DNA from: an uncultured Sterolibacterium sp.
GTDB taxonomy: Bacteria; Pseudomonadota; Gammaproteobacteria; Burkholderiales; Rhodocyclaceae
Reading direction: 5' to 3'
DNA length: 64,000 bases
Assembly: GCA_903904605.1 (NCBI GenBank)
Contig: CAIVDC010000029.1
Span: 1-64,000, forward strand
Shown: piece by piece, positions 8,411 to 18,195 of the stretch
How positions within the stretch are numbered: the stretch's first letter is position 1
Layout: each line of letters begins with the position of its first letter
Position numbers and translations under genes: made by a program
Notes under the pieces: model-generated
What the model was told of the DNA's origin: nothing
Database searches by the model: none
The model's input: the letters and a program-made list of their open reading frames with translations, nothing else

Positions 8411-9717
8411 GTGCCGCCTCCGGCGGGCGATGAACGAGGCATGCCGCGCATTCGCGCGGCACGGGCGTTGCTCGCCAGAACCAGCAGAAGATAGAGCACG
8501 GCTGCCGCCACTCCGGCGATGGCCACCCCTTCGAGTTGCCAACTGCGCACCAGCCAGAGGGAAAGACCCAGGAAAGTCGCGGCATAGAGCAGTTTGGGCA
8601 GGAACAGCAGGAAGGGTCGGTTGTAAAGGAAAGCTTCGGACGCCAGGGCCTGGGCAAGCTGGAATATCGCGGCGGACAGGACCAGCACCCAGAGAAGTTT
8701 GGCGTAGGGAGCGAAGGCGGGACTGGTCATCAGCCTCACGATCATTTCACCGAAGACGTAGCTCGCGCCGGTGACGACGATCAGGACGACGGCCAGCAGG
8801 AGCAGGGCGCGGTAGAGCAGGCGGCGGCTGGCGCGCATGGCTTCGGCGGAGGAAGTGTCGCCGGCGCGCTGGAAGATGATCGGGTTCATGGTTTGCGAAA
8901 AGACCGCCAGCAGCAGGTTGGCCGGTGCATTGGCGATTTGCAGCAGCGCCACGTAGATGCCGACATGGGCATCGGACAAGGTGCGCAGAATAACCCAGCG
9001 GTCGCCGAAACTGGCGAATATTCCCGGGATCGCGAACAGCATGATGGAAAGCGCATAAGCGCCGAACTCCCGTCCGAGTGCACCGGCGCCGAACAGACCC
9101 CGGACATCCCGGCCGGCCGGCGCCTTACGCAGCGCGAAGCGCACGATCAGCAGGGACACCAGGGAGCCCGCCAGGAATCCGCCCATCGCCGCAGCGCCCG
9201 TCGCTCCGACCGCCAGGATCAGCGCGGCCGCGGCCGCCAGCCGGAACAGCGCATCGGCCGACTGCAGCAGCGCGTAGCCGCGCCGTTCGCGGCGGGCGTT
9301 CATCTCCGCCAGGGACACCGAGAGAACGCCGCTCGCCACGCCGTAGGCCAGGGCGACGAAGACCAGCGCGCCCCAGGCTGCACCGGCGGCCGTTGCCGCC
9401 AGGATCGCCGCGACGCTGCCGACGACGGCGACGACCAGCGCACTCCCGCGCAGCAGGTAGGCGACCAGCCGGTCCATCTCGCGCACGGTGCCGCGGCCGG
9501 TGCAAATGTGGAAATAGCGCGCCAGGGCCTGTCCGATCGGGCCATAGACGAAGAGATTGAGGCTGCCCGCGACGGTCAGGCCGAGCGCAAAGCGGCCGTA
9601 GTCCTCCGGCCCCAACAGGGAGGTCAGGAGCTTCAGCGTGACGACGCCGGCGAGCAAGGTAGCCGTCTGCCCCAGCGCGACCCAGAGCAACTCGGGGCGG
9701 GCCAGGCGCCCTATCAT
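8407..9717 (-). CDS. Wzx-like polysaccharide flippase (MATE/MOP superfamily)
   Basis: This 436-residue polytopic inner-membrane protein has about twelve to fourteen hydrophobic segments and the PST/Wzx pattern: LLTSLLGPEDYGRFAL near residue 35 and a mid-protein SFGDRWVILRTLS segment. Members flip undecaprenyl-diphosphate-linked repeat units to the periplasm for Wzy polymerisation. The ATG at 9717 places the first membrane helix right at the N-terminus. It ends in a GTGA overlap with the DUF268 gene. No Wzy polymerase is recognisable in the window, and an ABC exporter (wzt, wzm) is also present, so the partner system is unclear. Confidence 0.82.
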   Translation of the reverse strand: MIGRLARPELLWVALGQTATLLAGVVTLKLLTSLLGPEDYGRFALGLTVAGSLNLFVYGPIGQALARYFHICTGRGTVREMDRLVAYLLRGSALVVAVVGSVAAILAATAAGAAWGALVFVALAYGVASGVLSVSLAEMNARRERRGYALLQSADALFRLAAAAALILAVGATGAAAMGGFLAGSLVSLLIVRFALRKAPAGRDVRGLFGAGALGREFGAYALSIMLFAIPGIFASFGDRWVILRTLSDAHVGIYVALLQIANAPANLLLAVFSQTMNPIIFQRAGDTSSAEAMRASRRLLYRALLLLAVVLIVVTGASYVFGEMIVRLMTSPAFAPYAKLLWVLVLSAAIFQLAQALASEAFLYNRPFLLFLPKLLYAATFLGLSLWLVRSWQLEGVAIAGVAAAVLYLLLVLASNARAARMRGMPRSSPAGGGT

Positions 9718-9736
9718 AGCCCGCGCTTCCTTGCCG

Positions 9737-10723
9737 TCATGCGTCCGGCAGCGTCGCCAGGTAGTCGGCAAAGGCCCGTCCGACGCCTTCTTCGAGCGCG
9801 ATGCCGGCCCTCCAGCCCAGGCCCGCCAGCCGCTCCACGTCGAGCAGCTTGCGCGGCGTGCCGTCCGGCTTGCTGCGGTCGAAGACCAGTTCGCCGGGGA
9901 AATCCACGACCCGTTTGACCAGCTCCGCCAGCTCGCGGATGGAAAGATCCTCGCCGCAGCCGATGTTCACCAGCGGCGGCGAATCGGCGTTCAGCAGTCG
10001 GCCGAATTGCGCGTCGGGCAGCGCCATCAGATGCACGCAGGCGTCGGCCATGTCGTCGCTGTAGAGGAATTCCCGGCGCGCCGCGCCGGTGCCCCAGATC
10101 ACCACCTCGGCGTCGTGCCGCTGCCTCGCCTCGTGCATCTTGCGGATCAGCGCCGGCAGGACATGGGAATTGGCCAGGTCGTAGTTGTCGCCCGGCCCGT
10201 AGAGATTGGTCGGCATCCCCGCCAGGTAGCGCGTGCCGTATTGCCGGTTGTAGCTCCAGCACATTTCGATGCCGGCGATCTTGGCCACCGCGTAGGGCCG
10301 GTTGCTCGCTTCCAGCGGCCCGGTCAGCAGGTACTCTTCCTTGATCGGCTGGGGACAGTCGCGCGGATAGATGCACGATGAGCCGAGAAACAGCAGGCGC
10401 CTGACGCCGCTCTGCCACGCCTCGTGGATCACGTTGCCCTGGATCGCCAGATTCTGCCGGATGAATTCGGCCGGGTAGGTGGAGTTGGCGAGGATTCCGC
10501 CCACCTTGGCGGCGGCCAGGAAGACGACCTCCGGGCGCTCGTCCTCGAAGAAGCGGCGCACCGCGGCCTGATCGGTCAGATCGAGCTCGGCGTGGCTCCT
10601 GACGATAGGCGCGGCGTAGCCCTTCGCCTCCAGCCGCCGCAGCAGGGCCGAGCCGGCCAGACCGCGGTGGCCCGCCACGTAGATCCGGCTGTCGGCCGGC
10701 ATCGGTTCATTCACGGTAGTCAT
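9737..10723 (-). CDS. fcl: GDP-L-fucose synthase
   Basis: The enzyme epimerises and reduces GDP-4-keto-6-deoxymannose to GDP-L-fucose with NADPH. The short-chain dehydrogenase fold shows the nucleotide loop [10 protein letters not shown], the family segment AAAKVGGI, the [10 protein letters not shown] strand and the catalytic Tyr-x-x-x-Lys in [10 protein letters not shown]. The gene follows gmd and overlaps its end, as expected for the two consecutive steps. Start choice is uncertain: the ATG at 10723 overlaps gmd by 17 bases, while an ATG at 10702 or a GTG at 10714 would also fit the family's short N-terminus. Confidence 0.93.
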   Translation of the reverse strand: MTTVNEPMPADSRIYVAGHRGLAGSALLRRLEAKGYAAPIVRSHAELDLTDQAAVRRFFEDERPEVVFLAAAKVGGILANSTYPAEFIRQNLAIQGNVIHEAWQSGVRRLLFLGSSCIYPRDCPQPIKEEYLLTGPLEASNRPYAVAKIAGIEMCWSYNRQYGTRYLAGMPTNLYGPGDNYDLANSHVLPALIRKMHEARQRHDAEVVIWGTGAARREFLYSDDMADACVHLMALPDAQFGRLLNADSPPLVNIGCGEDLSIRELAELVKRVVDFPGELVFDRSKPDGTPRKLLDVERLAGLGWRAGIALEEGVGRAFADYLATLPDA

Positions 10724-11792
10724 AGGCGAGGTAGCCATGGCGTTTGACCAGTTCGTCGCGCTCGGCCGATTTCAGGTCCTCGCGCACCATCTCGGCGACC
10801 AGTTCCCTGAAACTGATCTGCGGCGTCCAGCCGAGCTTGGACCTGGCTTTGCCGGCGTCGCCCAGCAGCGTCTCGACCTCGGTCGGCCGGAAATAGCGCG
10901 GGTCGACCGCGACGATGCAGCGGCCGTCCCCGGCGTAGCCCTTCTCGTCCACGCCTGCGCCCTCCCAGCGCACGGCGATGCCCAGTTCCGCCGCGGCGAA
11001 CTCGACGAACTGCCGGACGCTGTATTGCACCCCGGTGGCGATCACGAAATCTTCCGGGCTTTGCTGCTGCAGCATCAGCCATTGCATCTCGACGTAGTCC
11101 TTGGCGTGGCCCCAGTCGCGCAGCGAATTCAGGTTGCCCAGGTACAGGCAGTCCTGCAGGCCGAGCTTGATGCGCGCCAGGGCGCGGGTGATCTTCCGGG
11201 TCACGAAGGTCTCGCCGCGCACCGGCGACTCGTGGTTGAACAGGATGCCGTTGCAGGCGTAGATGCCGTAGGCCTCGCGGTAGTTGATAGTGATCCAGTA
11301 GGCGTAGAGCTTGGCCACGGCGTAGGGCGAACGGGGATAGAAGGGGGTGGTCTCCTTCTGCGGGGTTTCCTGCACCAGGCCGTAGAGTTCCGAGGTCGAG
11401 GCCTGGTAGAAGCGCGTCTTCTGCGCGAGGCCCAGGATGCGGATGGCTTCGAGCAGGCGCAACGCGCCCAGGGCATCGGAGTCGGCGGTGTACTCCGGCT
11501 CCTCGAAGGACACCGCGACATGACTCTGCGCCGCGAGGTTGTAGATCTCGTCGGGCTGCACCTGCTGGATGATCCGGATCAGGCTGGACGAGTCGGTCAT
11601 GTCGCCGTGATGCAGGACGAAGCGGCGGTCGGCGACATGCGGGTCTTCGTAGAGGTGGTCGATGCGGTCGGTGTTGAACAGCGAGGTTCGCCGCTTGATG
11701 CCATGCACCGCATAGCCCTTGTTCAGCAGGAACTCGGCCAGGTAGGCGCCGTCTTGGCCGGTGATGCCGGTGATCAGGGCGATTTTGGTCAT
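10707..11792 (-). CDS. gmd: GDP-mannose 4,6-dehydratase
   Basis: This 361-residue dehydratase converts GDP-D-mannose to GDP-4-keto-6-deoxy-D-mannose, the substrate of the downstream GDP-fucose synthase. The sequence opens with [18 protein letters not shown], contains the NLAAQSHV segment, the Ser-Thr-Ser-Glu-Leu-Tyr-Gly strand and the catalytic [10 protein letters not shown] motif, and has the usual family length. It lies between manC, which makes GDP-mannose, and fcl, so three consecutive steps of the GDP-fucose pathway are encoded in order. No phosphomannomutase is visible in the window. Confidence 0.96.
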   Translation of the reverse strand: MTKIALITGITGQDGAYLAEFLLNKGYAVHGIKRRTSLFNTDRIDHLYEDPHVADRRFVLHHGDMTDSSSLIRIIQQVQPDEIYNLAAQSHVAVSFEEPEYTADSDALGALRLLEAIRILGLAQKTRFYQASTSELYGLVQETPQKETTPFYPRSPYAVAKLYAYWITINYREAYGIYACNGILFNHESPVRGETFVTRKITRALARIKLGLQDCLYLGNLNSLRDWGHAKDYVEMQWLMLQQQSPEDFVIATGVQYSVRQFVEFAAAELGIAVRWEGAGVDEKGYAGDGRCIVAVDPRYFRPTEVETLLGDAGKARSKLGWTPQISFRELVAEMVREDLKSAERDELVKRHGYLAYDYRE

Positions 11793-11807
11793 CGATATTG
11801 TCCTATT

Positions 11808-11863
11808 GTAGGTCCGGCTTCAGCCCGACACGAGCGCTGCCGCCGGGCCGAAGCCCGAGCTAC
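11808..11863. repeat. REP-like inverted pair of palindromes
   Basis: Two related units lie head to head: GTAGGTCCGGCTTCAGCCC at the left and, on the opposite strand, GTAGCTCGGGCTTCGGCCC at the right. Each is itself palindromic. The right unit runs into the last bases of manC. The same element occurs near 49.1 kb, so this is a dispersed intergenic repeat, possibly acting in RNA stability or attenuation. Confidence 0.65.
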
Positions 11864-13344
11864 GAAGCCGCCCGGCCGTAGACATCGTCGAAACGCACGA
11901 TGTCGTCTTCGCCCAGGTATTCCCCGCTCTGCACCTCGATGATGATGAGCTCGGTCAGGCCCGGGTTCTCCAGGCGATGCTGGTGGCCGGCCGGGATATA
12001 GGTCGATTCGTTGGTCCGGATCAGGAGATCGGCTTCGCCGTTCCTGACCCGCGCGGTGCCGGCGACCACCACCCAGTGCTCGCTGCGGTGGTAGTGCATC
12101 TGCAGCGACAGCGCCGCGCCGCGCTTGACGGAGAGGCGCTTGATCTGGAAGTTCCGGCCTTCTTCGAGGACCGTATAAGTGCCCCAGGGGCGATGCACCG
12201 TGCGGTGCAGCCGGACGCTCGGATGCGCATCCAGTTTCAGCTGGGCGACGATCCGCTTCACGTCCTGGGTCCGCCCGCGGTCGGCGATCAGGAGCGCGTC
12301 GGGCGTATCGATCACCATCAGGTTGGAGAGGCCCACGCCGGCGACGAGGCGCCCTTCGCTGCGCACGTAGACGTTCGTCGAATCGACCAGCAGCGCCTCG
12401 CCGTCGATGCGGTTGCCCTCGGCATCCGGCAAAGTCAGTTCCGACAGCGCGCTCCACGAACCGATGTCGCTCCAGTCGAAGGCGGCGCGGACCACCGCGA
12501 CGTTGGCCGCATGCTCCATCACCGCGTAGTCGATGGAGATGTCCGGCAATGCGGCGAAGGACGCCGGATCGAGCTCGAAGGTCCGTCCCGGCGCGGCCGC
12601 CTGCCGGGCGGCGGAGGCCTCGAAGCAGACCAGGGCCTTCCGGTACAGATCCGGGGCATGCGCTTCCAGCGCCAGGAGCAGGATATCGGCGCGGGCGCAG
12701 AACATGCCGGCATTCCACAGATAATTGCCGGCCGCGAGAAAGGCTTCGGCGCGATCCTGCGCCGGCTTTTCCACGAAACGCGCGACCCGGGAAACCGTCA
12801 CCCCGTCCGCCAGGCCGGGCAACTGCGAATCGGCAGCGAGTTCGATGTAGCCGAATCCGGTTTCCGGCGCAGTCGGGGGAATGCCGAAGGTCACGATGTG
12901 GCCGGTGGCGGCGGCGGCCTCCGCGGCCGCCACGGCGAGCGAAAAGGCTTGCCGGTCGGCGATCAGGTGATCGGCGGGCAGCACCAACAGGACCGCTTCG
13001 GGTCCGTATTCGCGGGCGAGCTTCAGGGCGGCCAGCGCGATCGCCGGCGCGGTATTGCGGCCGCAGGGTTCGAGCAGGTAAGTGACCTCGGCGGCAGGAC
13101 TGGCGGAGGCCGGCCTTTTGCCCGCGACGGCCAGCTCGATTTCGTCCCGGCTCTGGAAATAATAATCGCGGTTGGTGACCAGGACGACCTGCCCGACGCC
13201 CGCCAATCCCGCCGCCTTGAGATAGGCTTTCTGCAGCAGGCTCTGGCCGTCCGACATGCGGATGAAAGGCTTCGGATAGGACTCGCGCGACACCGGCCAC
13301 AAGCGCGTGCCGGCGCCGCCTGAAAGAATGACGGGGATGAGCAT
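11860..13344 (-). CDS. manC: Mannose-1-phosphate guanylyltransferase / mannose-6-phosphate isomerase
   Basis: The 494-residue bifunctional enzyme makes GDP-mannose. The N-terminal nucleotidyltransferase starts LIPVILSGGAGTRLWPVSRE, the pyrophosphorylase signature, and has YPKPFI shortly after. The C-terminal cupin domain contains the RPWGTYTVLEEG start and an HYHRSEHW metal-binding segment typical of type II phosphomannose isomerases. It is the first gene of the GDP-fucose part of the operon and diverges from wzt. A REP-like pair separates it from gmd. The ATG at 13344 matches the family start exactly. Confidence 0.96.
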   Translation of the reverse strand: MLIPVILSGGAGTRLWPVSRESYPKPFIRMSDGQSLLQKAYLKAAGLAGVGQVVLVTNRDYYFQSRDEIELAVAGKRPASASPAAEVTYLLEPCGRNTAPAIALAALKLAREYGPEAVLLVLPADHLIADRQAFSLAVAAAEAAAATGHIVTFGIPPTAPETGFGYIELAADSQLPGLADGVTVSRVARFVEKPAQDRAEAFLAAGNYLWNAGMFCARADILLLALEAHAPDLYRKALVCFEASAARQAAAPGRTFELDPASFAALPDISIDYAVMEHAANVAVVRAAFDWSDIGSWSALSELTLPDAEGNRIDGEALLVDSTNVYVRSEGRLVAGVGLSNLMVIDTPDALLIADRGRTQDVKRIVAQLKLDAHPSVRLHRTVHRPWGTYTVLEEGRNFQIKRLSVKRGAALSLQMHYHRSEHWVVVAGTARVRNGEADLLIRTNESTYIPAGHQHRLENPGLTELIIIEVQSGEYLGEDDIVRFDDVYGRAAS

Positions 13345-13469
13345 GGGAGTTATGAGGCCTCGTCTGGTCTGTCTGTCGCGTTGGGAGTGCCGCTCGCCAC
13401 GGCCGGCCGGCGAATGATAACCCAGGAAGCGGAACCGGGCATGGCGGCGGCATCCGGGATTGGGGAAGA

Positions 13470-13478
13470 TGGTATGCT
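13470..13478 (+). promoter_or_regulatory. Possible extended -10 promoter for wzt
   Basis: The 194-base divergent gap between manC and wzt holds a TGGTATGCT element, an extended -10 hexamer, about 60 bases before the wzt start. No good -35 hexamer is seen at 16-18 bases. A promoter for manC on the other strand must also lie in this gap but was not recognised. Confidence 0.3.
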
Positions 13479-13538
13479 CCCCGTGCCGAAATGTCGCGGC
13501 ATGATTCTCGCTCCAATACTTACCGAAGGGTTTTCCCG

Positions 13539-14777
13539 ATGCCCGCAGAAGTTGCCATACGCGTTCAGAATCTAAGCAAGTGCTATCAAATATACGACAG
13601 GCCGCAGGACCGCCTCAAGCAAAGCCTGTGGCGCGGACGGAAACGGTTCTACCGGGAGTTCTGGGCACTCAGGGATGTGTCCTTCGAAGTCGGCAAAGGC
13701 GAGACCGTCGGCATCATCGGTCGTAACGGTTCAGGCAAAAGCACGCTGCTGCAACTTATTGTCGGGACACTGAACCCGACCGAAGGCGGCGTGAAGACGG
13801 ATGGCCGGGTAGCCGCCCTGCTGGAACTGGGAAGTGGCTTCAATCCCGATTTCACCGGACGGGAAAATGTCTACATGAATGGCGCCATCTTGGGCTTGAG
13901 CCGCGAGGATATCGACACCCGCTTCGAGGCCATCGCAGCCTTCGCCGACATCGGCGACTTCATCGATCAGCCGGTCAAGACTTATTCCAGCGGCATGATG
14001 GTACGGCTGGCCTTTTCGGTTTCCATTAATGTGGATCCGAATATTCTCATTGTGGACGAAGCACTGGCGGTCGGCGACATGGGCTTCCAGATCAAATGCA
14101 TGGAGCAACTGGACAGGCTGACCAAGTCCGGCATCACCATGCTATTCGTTTCCCACGATATCGGCACCATCAAGGCTTTTTGCAGCAGGGTCATCTATCT
14201 TGTGGACGGCCGAATGAAGGCCTTCGGTAGCGCCAGCGACATGGTGGAACTCTACCTGCTCGATATGCGGGATGCCCAAAAAAAGGCATTGTCTTCTGCT
14301 TCCCAGATAAAAATAAAAACCCCGTTGGGAGGAGAAAAAGCCTTTGCCTTCGGTACCGACCAAGGTCACGTCCTCAACGCGGTCTTCCCGGATACGAATA
14401 ACACACAGTCCGTGTTCTCGACCGGCGACATCGTCGATGTCAAAGTTGAAGTCGAGTATGGCTCCACGGTCAAAAATCCCGCCGTCAGCCTCGTCCTGCA
14501 CGATCATCGCATGATCGACCTGTCTGGCCGCTACTTTCGCCTACCGCCCAGAACCTCGGACGCCGGCATCACCAGACGAACCGTCCTATTTTCATTTCCT
14601 GCCGACTTGAACAACGGCCACTTCTTTTTGACCGTCAGACTGGAAGACCGCTTATCCGACGACAGTTTCTTTCCTATCGATAAGCAGGTGGGAGCCCTTT
14701 CTTTCAGCGTCATCCGACCGGCCAGCCAGCACTTCATCGGACTGGTCCATCTCCCCATACAAGCAGAAGAGCCGTAA
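13539..14777 (+). CDS. wzt: O-antigen ABC exporter ATP-binding subunit with C-terminal glycan-binding domain
   Basis: The 412-residue ATPase energises export of completed undecaprenyl-linked polysaccharide. Residues 1-240 hold the nucleotide-binding domain, with Walker A GRNGSGKS at 61-68, the signature YSSGMMVRL and Walker B ILIVDEA. Residues from about 265 form a beta-rich C-terminal domain like the carbohydrate-binding domain of Wzt, which in known members recognises the terminal modification of the chain. GAAGGG lies eight bases before the ATG. It stands alone on the plus strand; a matching permease is only found about 39 kb away at 53.5 kb. Confidence 0.93.
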   Translation: MPAEVAIRVQNLSKCYQIYDRPQDRLKQSLWRGRKRFYREFWALRDVSFEVGKGETVGIIGRNGSGKSTLLQLIVGTLNPTEGGVKTDGRVAALLELGSGFNPDFTGRENVYMNGAILGLSREDIDTRFEAIAAFADIGDFIDQPVKTYSSGMMVRLAFSVSINVDPNILIVDEALAVGDMGFQIKCMEQLDRLTKSGITMLFVSHDIGTIKAFCSRVIYLVDGRMKAFGSASDMVELYLLDMRDAQKKALSSASQIKIKTPLGGEKAFAFGTDQGHVLNAVFPDTNNTQSVFSTGDIVDVKVEVEYGSTVKNPAVSLVLHDHRMIDLSGRYFRLPPRTSDAGITRRTVLFSFPADLNNGHFFLTVRLEDRLSDDSFFPIDKQVGALSFSVIRPASQHFIGLVHLPIQAEEP

Positions 14778-14795
14778 AGACCATAACGCCCGCGC

Positions 14796-15956
14796 TCAGT
14801 GCGCGATCGAACCCTTCAAGTTCAGCGCATTCTTCAGCACCGCAACCACTCTCTCCTGCTGGCCTGCCGTCAAGCCTACCCACAGAGGCAGGCGGATCAA
14901 CCTTTGCGCAACCGAGTCGGTGACATTGAGGTCGCCATGCGCCCTGCCAAACTTTTGTCCAGCCGGTGACGAGTGCAGCGGAACATAATGGAATACCGCC
15001 CCGATATTGTTCTTCTTGAATTCATCGAGGACGATTTGGCGATCGATTTCGGGCGCGAGCAGTAGATAGTACATATGAGCATTGTGGCGGCAGTCCTTCG
15101 GAACGACCGGGCGGCGCAGAACGCCTCCCGCTTCCAAGGGCGCCAGCAGATTGTGATAATTCTGCCAACTGACCAGACGCTTTCGGGTGATGCGGTCCGC
15201 TTCCTCGAACTGTGCCCAAAGAAAGGCCGCAATCAATTCGCCCGGCAAGAACGATGAGCCCAATTCCTGCCAGGTGTACTTGTCGACTTCACCGCGAAAG
15301 AAACGGCTGCGGTCGGTGCCTTTTTCGCGAATGATTTCAGCCCGGGAGGCCAGACCAGGATCGTTCACCAGCAAGCTACCGCCCTCGCCGGAAATCACGT
15401 TCTTGGTTTCGTGGAAGCTGTAGGCGCCCATGTCGCCGATACTCCCCAACGCGCGCCCCTTGTAGCTGGCCATGACGCCTTGAGCGGCATCCTCGACTAC
15501 TTTCAGTTGATGGCGCCTTGCCGTCGTCATGATCGTATCCATCTCGCAGGCAACACCCGCGTAATGCACCGGTACGATTGCGCGGGTACGGGCGGTGATG
15601 GCCGATTCGACCAGACGCTCATCCAGATTGAGCGTGTCTTCCCTGACATCGACAAAAACGGGCTGCGCACCGCGAAGCGCGAAGGCATTCGCCGTGGAGA
15701 CAAAGGTATACGAAGGCATGATCACTTCATCGCCGGGCTCGATGTCCAGCAGCAGCGCTGACATTTCCAGTGCCGCCGTGCACGAGTGCGTCAGCAGCGC
15801 CTTGACACAGCCGCTGCGATCTTCAAGCCAAGCATGACAGCGACGGGTGAAGGGCCCATCGCCGGCGAGTTGCCCTTCTGCATGTGCCTCGGCGATGTAG
15901 CCGATCTCCTTGCCGGTCATGTACGGCCAGTTAAACGGGATAGGGTTTTCATTCAT
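14796..15956 (-). CDS. wecE: dTDP-4-amino-4,6-dideoxygalactose transaminase (WecE/RffA family)
   Basis: This 386-residue PLP enzyme of the DegT/DnrJ/EryC1/StrS family aminates a 4-keto-6-deoxy nucleotide sugar. The PLP-binding lysine is K185 in YSFHETKNV, and the DAAQG motif at about 156-160 holds the cofactor aspartate. In enterobacteria WecE makes dTDP-Fuc4N from dTDP-4-keto-6-deoxyglucose. No rmlA or rmlB is in the window, so its substrate must come from elsewhere. It is the last gene of the minus-strand module headed by WbqC, overlaps the preceding membrane-protein gene by eight bases, and converges on wzt. Confidence 0.88.
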   Translation of the reverse strand: MNENPIPFNWPYMTGKEIGYIAEAHAEGQLAGDGPFTRRCHAWLEDRSGCVKALLTHSCTAALEMSALLLDIEPGDEVIMPSYTFVSTANAFALRGAQPVFVDVREDTLNLDERLVESAITARTRAIVPVHYAGVACEMDTIMTTARRHQLKVVEDAAQGVMASYKGRALGSIGDMGAYSFHETKNVISGEGGSLLVNDPGLASRAEIIREKGTDRSRFFRGEVDKYTWQELGSSFLPGELIAAFLWAQFEEADRITRKRLVSWQNYHNLLAPLEAGGVLRRPVVPKDCRHNAHMYYLLLAPEIDRQIVLDEFKKNNIGAVFHYVPLHSSPAGQKFGRAHGDLNVTDSVAQRLIRLPLWVGLTAGQQERVVAVLKNALNLKGSIAH

Positions 15957-18195
15957 CGGGTCGGCATTCCTTCCTCGGTCGCAGCGCCTGATAGGCCAGA
16001 GCCGTCAGCACCAGCAACCAGAATACATGGGCAAGCCAGGCAAAGCGCACAAAGGGCCGGAATTGCAGACGAAGCTTCTGCGCCCCTTCGGGCAACAACA
16101 CGCCCTGAAACACTTCATTGACCGGAACGGTCCTCGCCTCCACCCAGCCGGCCTCTGTCTGCACCTGCGCGTGCCAATCCCGATGGAATTTCTGGCTCAA
16201 AACCAGGAGCGCGGATTCCTTGGCCTCTACGTCGAACTCGAGCAGGTCGCCTTTATCCAGGGTCCTGGTCAACCGGCCTGCGGCCAGGCGTCTCGGATCG
16301 GCAATCATGATGCCATCGTTAGTCATGCTACCGGCGGGGGGCGCGACTAACAAGCAGCAACCCATGCGCGAAATCACCCGTTGGAGGTGAACATCGCCGA
16401 TCTTCCCCAGGTAGTCGAGATTCTCATGGTCCAGTCTCGAAGCCGACAACACCAGGCCCACATTGCTCATCCAGAACATCGCGCTGCCGTAGTCCGGCGA
16501 GACCGAGCCATTCCATCGACCGTAGGTCAGGACCTTTCCTCCCAAGGCTTTGATCAAGGTGTGATAGCGACGGGAAGACAGACTGTTGTAGCTATGAATC
16601 GAAGGCAGGCCCAGTGCCGCATTCAGGTTAGGCGGCAGGACCGCCAGGCCGGGACTGGCCACGGCATAGCGCGAGTCGGGTGGCAGGTTGCGCCGCACCT
16701 TTTCCACCAAGGGAGAGGTGGTGACAATCTCCGCAGCTTCCTGCCGCAGCATCAGGGGGAACGAGAGGTAGCTCACGGTGGCCAGCAAGGCTGCCACGAG
16801 CAAGGCCGGGCGAGTCCTGTCGATCTGCGCCGCAAGAAGCCCCGTCACCAGGAGAGACAGGGCGACAACGCCCCAGCGGATGGACAGGCCTGACGCCAGA
16901 CCGAAGCCCAGCGCAAGAAGCAGTGCCAGCAGCGTACCGCCTGCGGCCATTATGACCCCCCGTGAATGCTGCCACGCCTGCGAGCGGCGAATCAGCGCAT
17001 CCGCTCCGTAGGCGGCGATCATGGTCACCGGCAGCATGATCATGCCGATCGGATTGCTGCGCGAGAGGTTGAAGCCCAGATGCTGCACGCCGAACACGTA
17101 AAGAGGGCGAATGAACATCAAAGCGCACAGAATCGCGACCGCGATCCACCAACCCCAAGTCTCGCGAAAGCGCAACCGCAAGCCGAGCAAGCTTAGAAAG
17201 ATGACGAGCGGCGTAACGCTTCGACCATCATAGGTAAGCGGGTACGACGGGGAAATCGGGTTGCCGAGAATCTCGGGGAAAGTGCCGAGCGCCACAAAAC
17301 GCAGCATCGCCATCAGCGTATCGACGTGGGGGAAGTTGGCCATGAAGAAGGATGGGTCCGGCGCTACGCGCGCCGATTCCGATGCGGTATGGGCAAGGTC
17401 CGCGTAGGTCGGAAGGGCAAGCAGAGCCCCGACGGCAACCGCACTGATGACCGCCGCCAAACGAAGCGCCGTCGATCGCGCACCGGCTGCCCGCCAATGA
17501 CGATGGGTCAGATATATCCCATAGCCGGTCAGGAGATAGGCGTGAAAGACGACGGGTTGCGGGTAAGCCGTCATCAACAGGCTGTAGGCGCTGAATGCCA
17601 GGACGCTCCAAGCCGCGAAATCAGCTTTCCTGAACAATCGGATCACTGCATACAGCGCCCCCGCAGACCAGCACCATACGGCCGGAAACATCGGAAACGT
17701 CAGCCAATACATGAAGAAGGGCGACGCAGCCAGACTGGCTGCCGTGATCAATCCGGCGAGGGGCGATAGCCGCAATTCCTTGCATAGCAGCAACACGAAC
17801 AGGCCGGCCAGAAAGCAGGTGCCGAGGGAAAGAATGGTGATGAATCGTTGCGGGGAATCGGTGAATAGATCGATCAGCAAAGCGGGCAGGTAGGCGGGGC
17901 TAAAGCCGGAAATCTGCTCGAGCGGACGACCCAGTTCATTTTGGTCGGTCCACAAGGCCAGCCAGCCGGAGCGCCGGCCGTGCATCAGACTGGTCAATTC
18001 CGGCACATAACCGTTCGAGTAGTCGCTGAACTTCCGGTTTTCGAGGTGGCCGGCGTCGATGACTTCCGGAGCGGCAAGCTCGGCTGCTTGTCGATACGGC
18101 GCAACAACCTCGCCCTGCAACCAGTAGGGAAAGCTCAGCCCCAAAAAGAAAAGGACGTAGACCAGCAGGATGTTGCGGAACGCGGCGCTATTCAC
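15949..18195 (-). CDS. Large polytopic membrane protein, YfhO-like (putative GT-C glycosyltransferase)
   Basis: The 748-residue protein has a dozen or more membrane helices followed by a soluble C-terminal part (about 500-715) and a last helix near 725. This plan resembles YfhO-family proteins, which are proposed to use polyprenyl-phosphate sugars for periplasmic glycosylation. It starts with GTG overlapping the preceding stop (GTGA). Its neighbours, a polyprenyl-phosphate glycosyltransferase and a small flippase, support a GT-C role. No catalytic residues could be assigned with confidence. Confidence 0.7.
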   Translation of the reverse strand: MNSAAFRNILLVYVLFFLGLSFPYWLQGEVVAPYRQAAELAAPEVIDAGHLENRKFSDYSNGYVPELTSLMHGRRSGWLALWTDQNELGRPLEQISGFSPAYLPALLIDLFTDSPQRFITILSLGTCFLAGLFVLLLCKELRLSPLAGLITAASLAASPFFMYWLTFPMFPAVWCWSAGALYAVIRLFRKADFAAWSVLAFSAYSLLMTAYPQPVVFHAYLLTGYGIYLTHRHWRAAGARSTALRLAAVISAVAVGALLALPTYADLAHTASESARVAPDPSFFMANFPHVDTLMAMLRFVALGTFPEILGNPISPSYPLTYDGRSVTPLVIFLSLLGLRLRFRETWGWWIAVAILCALMFIRPLYVFGVQHLGFNLSRSNPIGMIMLPVTMIAAYGADALIRRSQAWQHSRGVIMAAGGTLLALLLALGFGLASGLSIRWGVVALSLLVTGLLAAQIDRTRPALLVAALLATVSYLSFPLMLRQEAAEIVTTSPLVEKVRRNLPPDSRYAVASPGLAVLPPNLNAALGLPSIHSYNSLSSRRYHTLIKALGGKVLTYGRWNGSVSPDYGSAMFWMSNVGLVLSASRLDHENLDYLGKIGDVHLQRVISRMGCCLLVAPPAGSMTNDGIMIADPRRLAAGRLTRTLDKGDLLEFDVEAKESALLVLSQKFHRDWHAQVQTEAGWVEARTVPVNEVFQGVLLPEGAQKLRLQFRPFVRFAWLAHVFWLLVLTALAYQALRPRKECRPDE

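Noticed and set aside
14791..14805. CGCGC-TCAGT-GCGCG hairpin between wzt and wecE as a terminator
   Set aside because: The stem is only five base pairs, overlaps the wecE end and lacks a T run on either strand.
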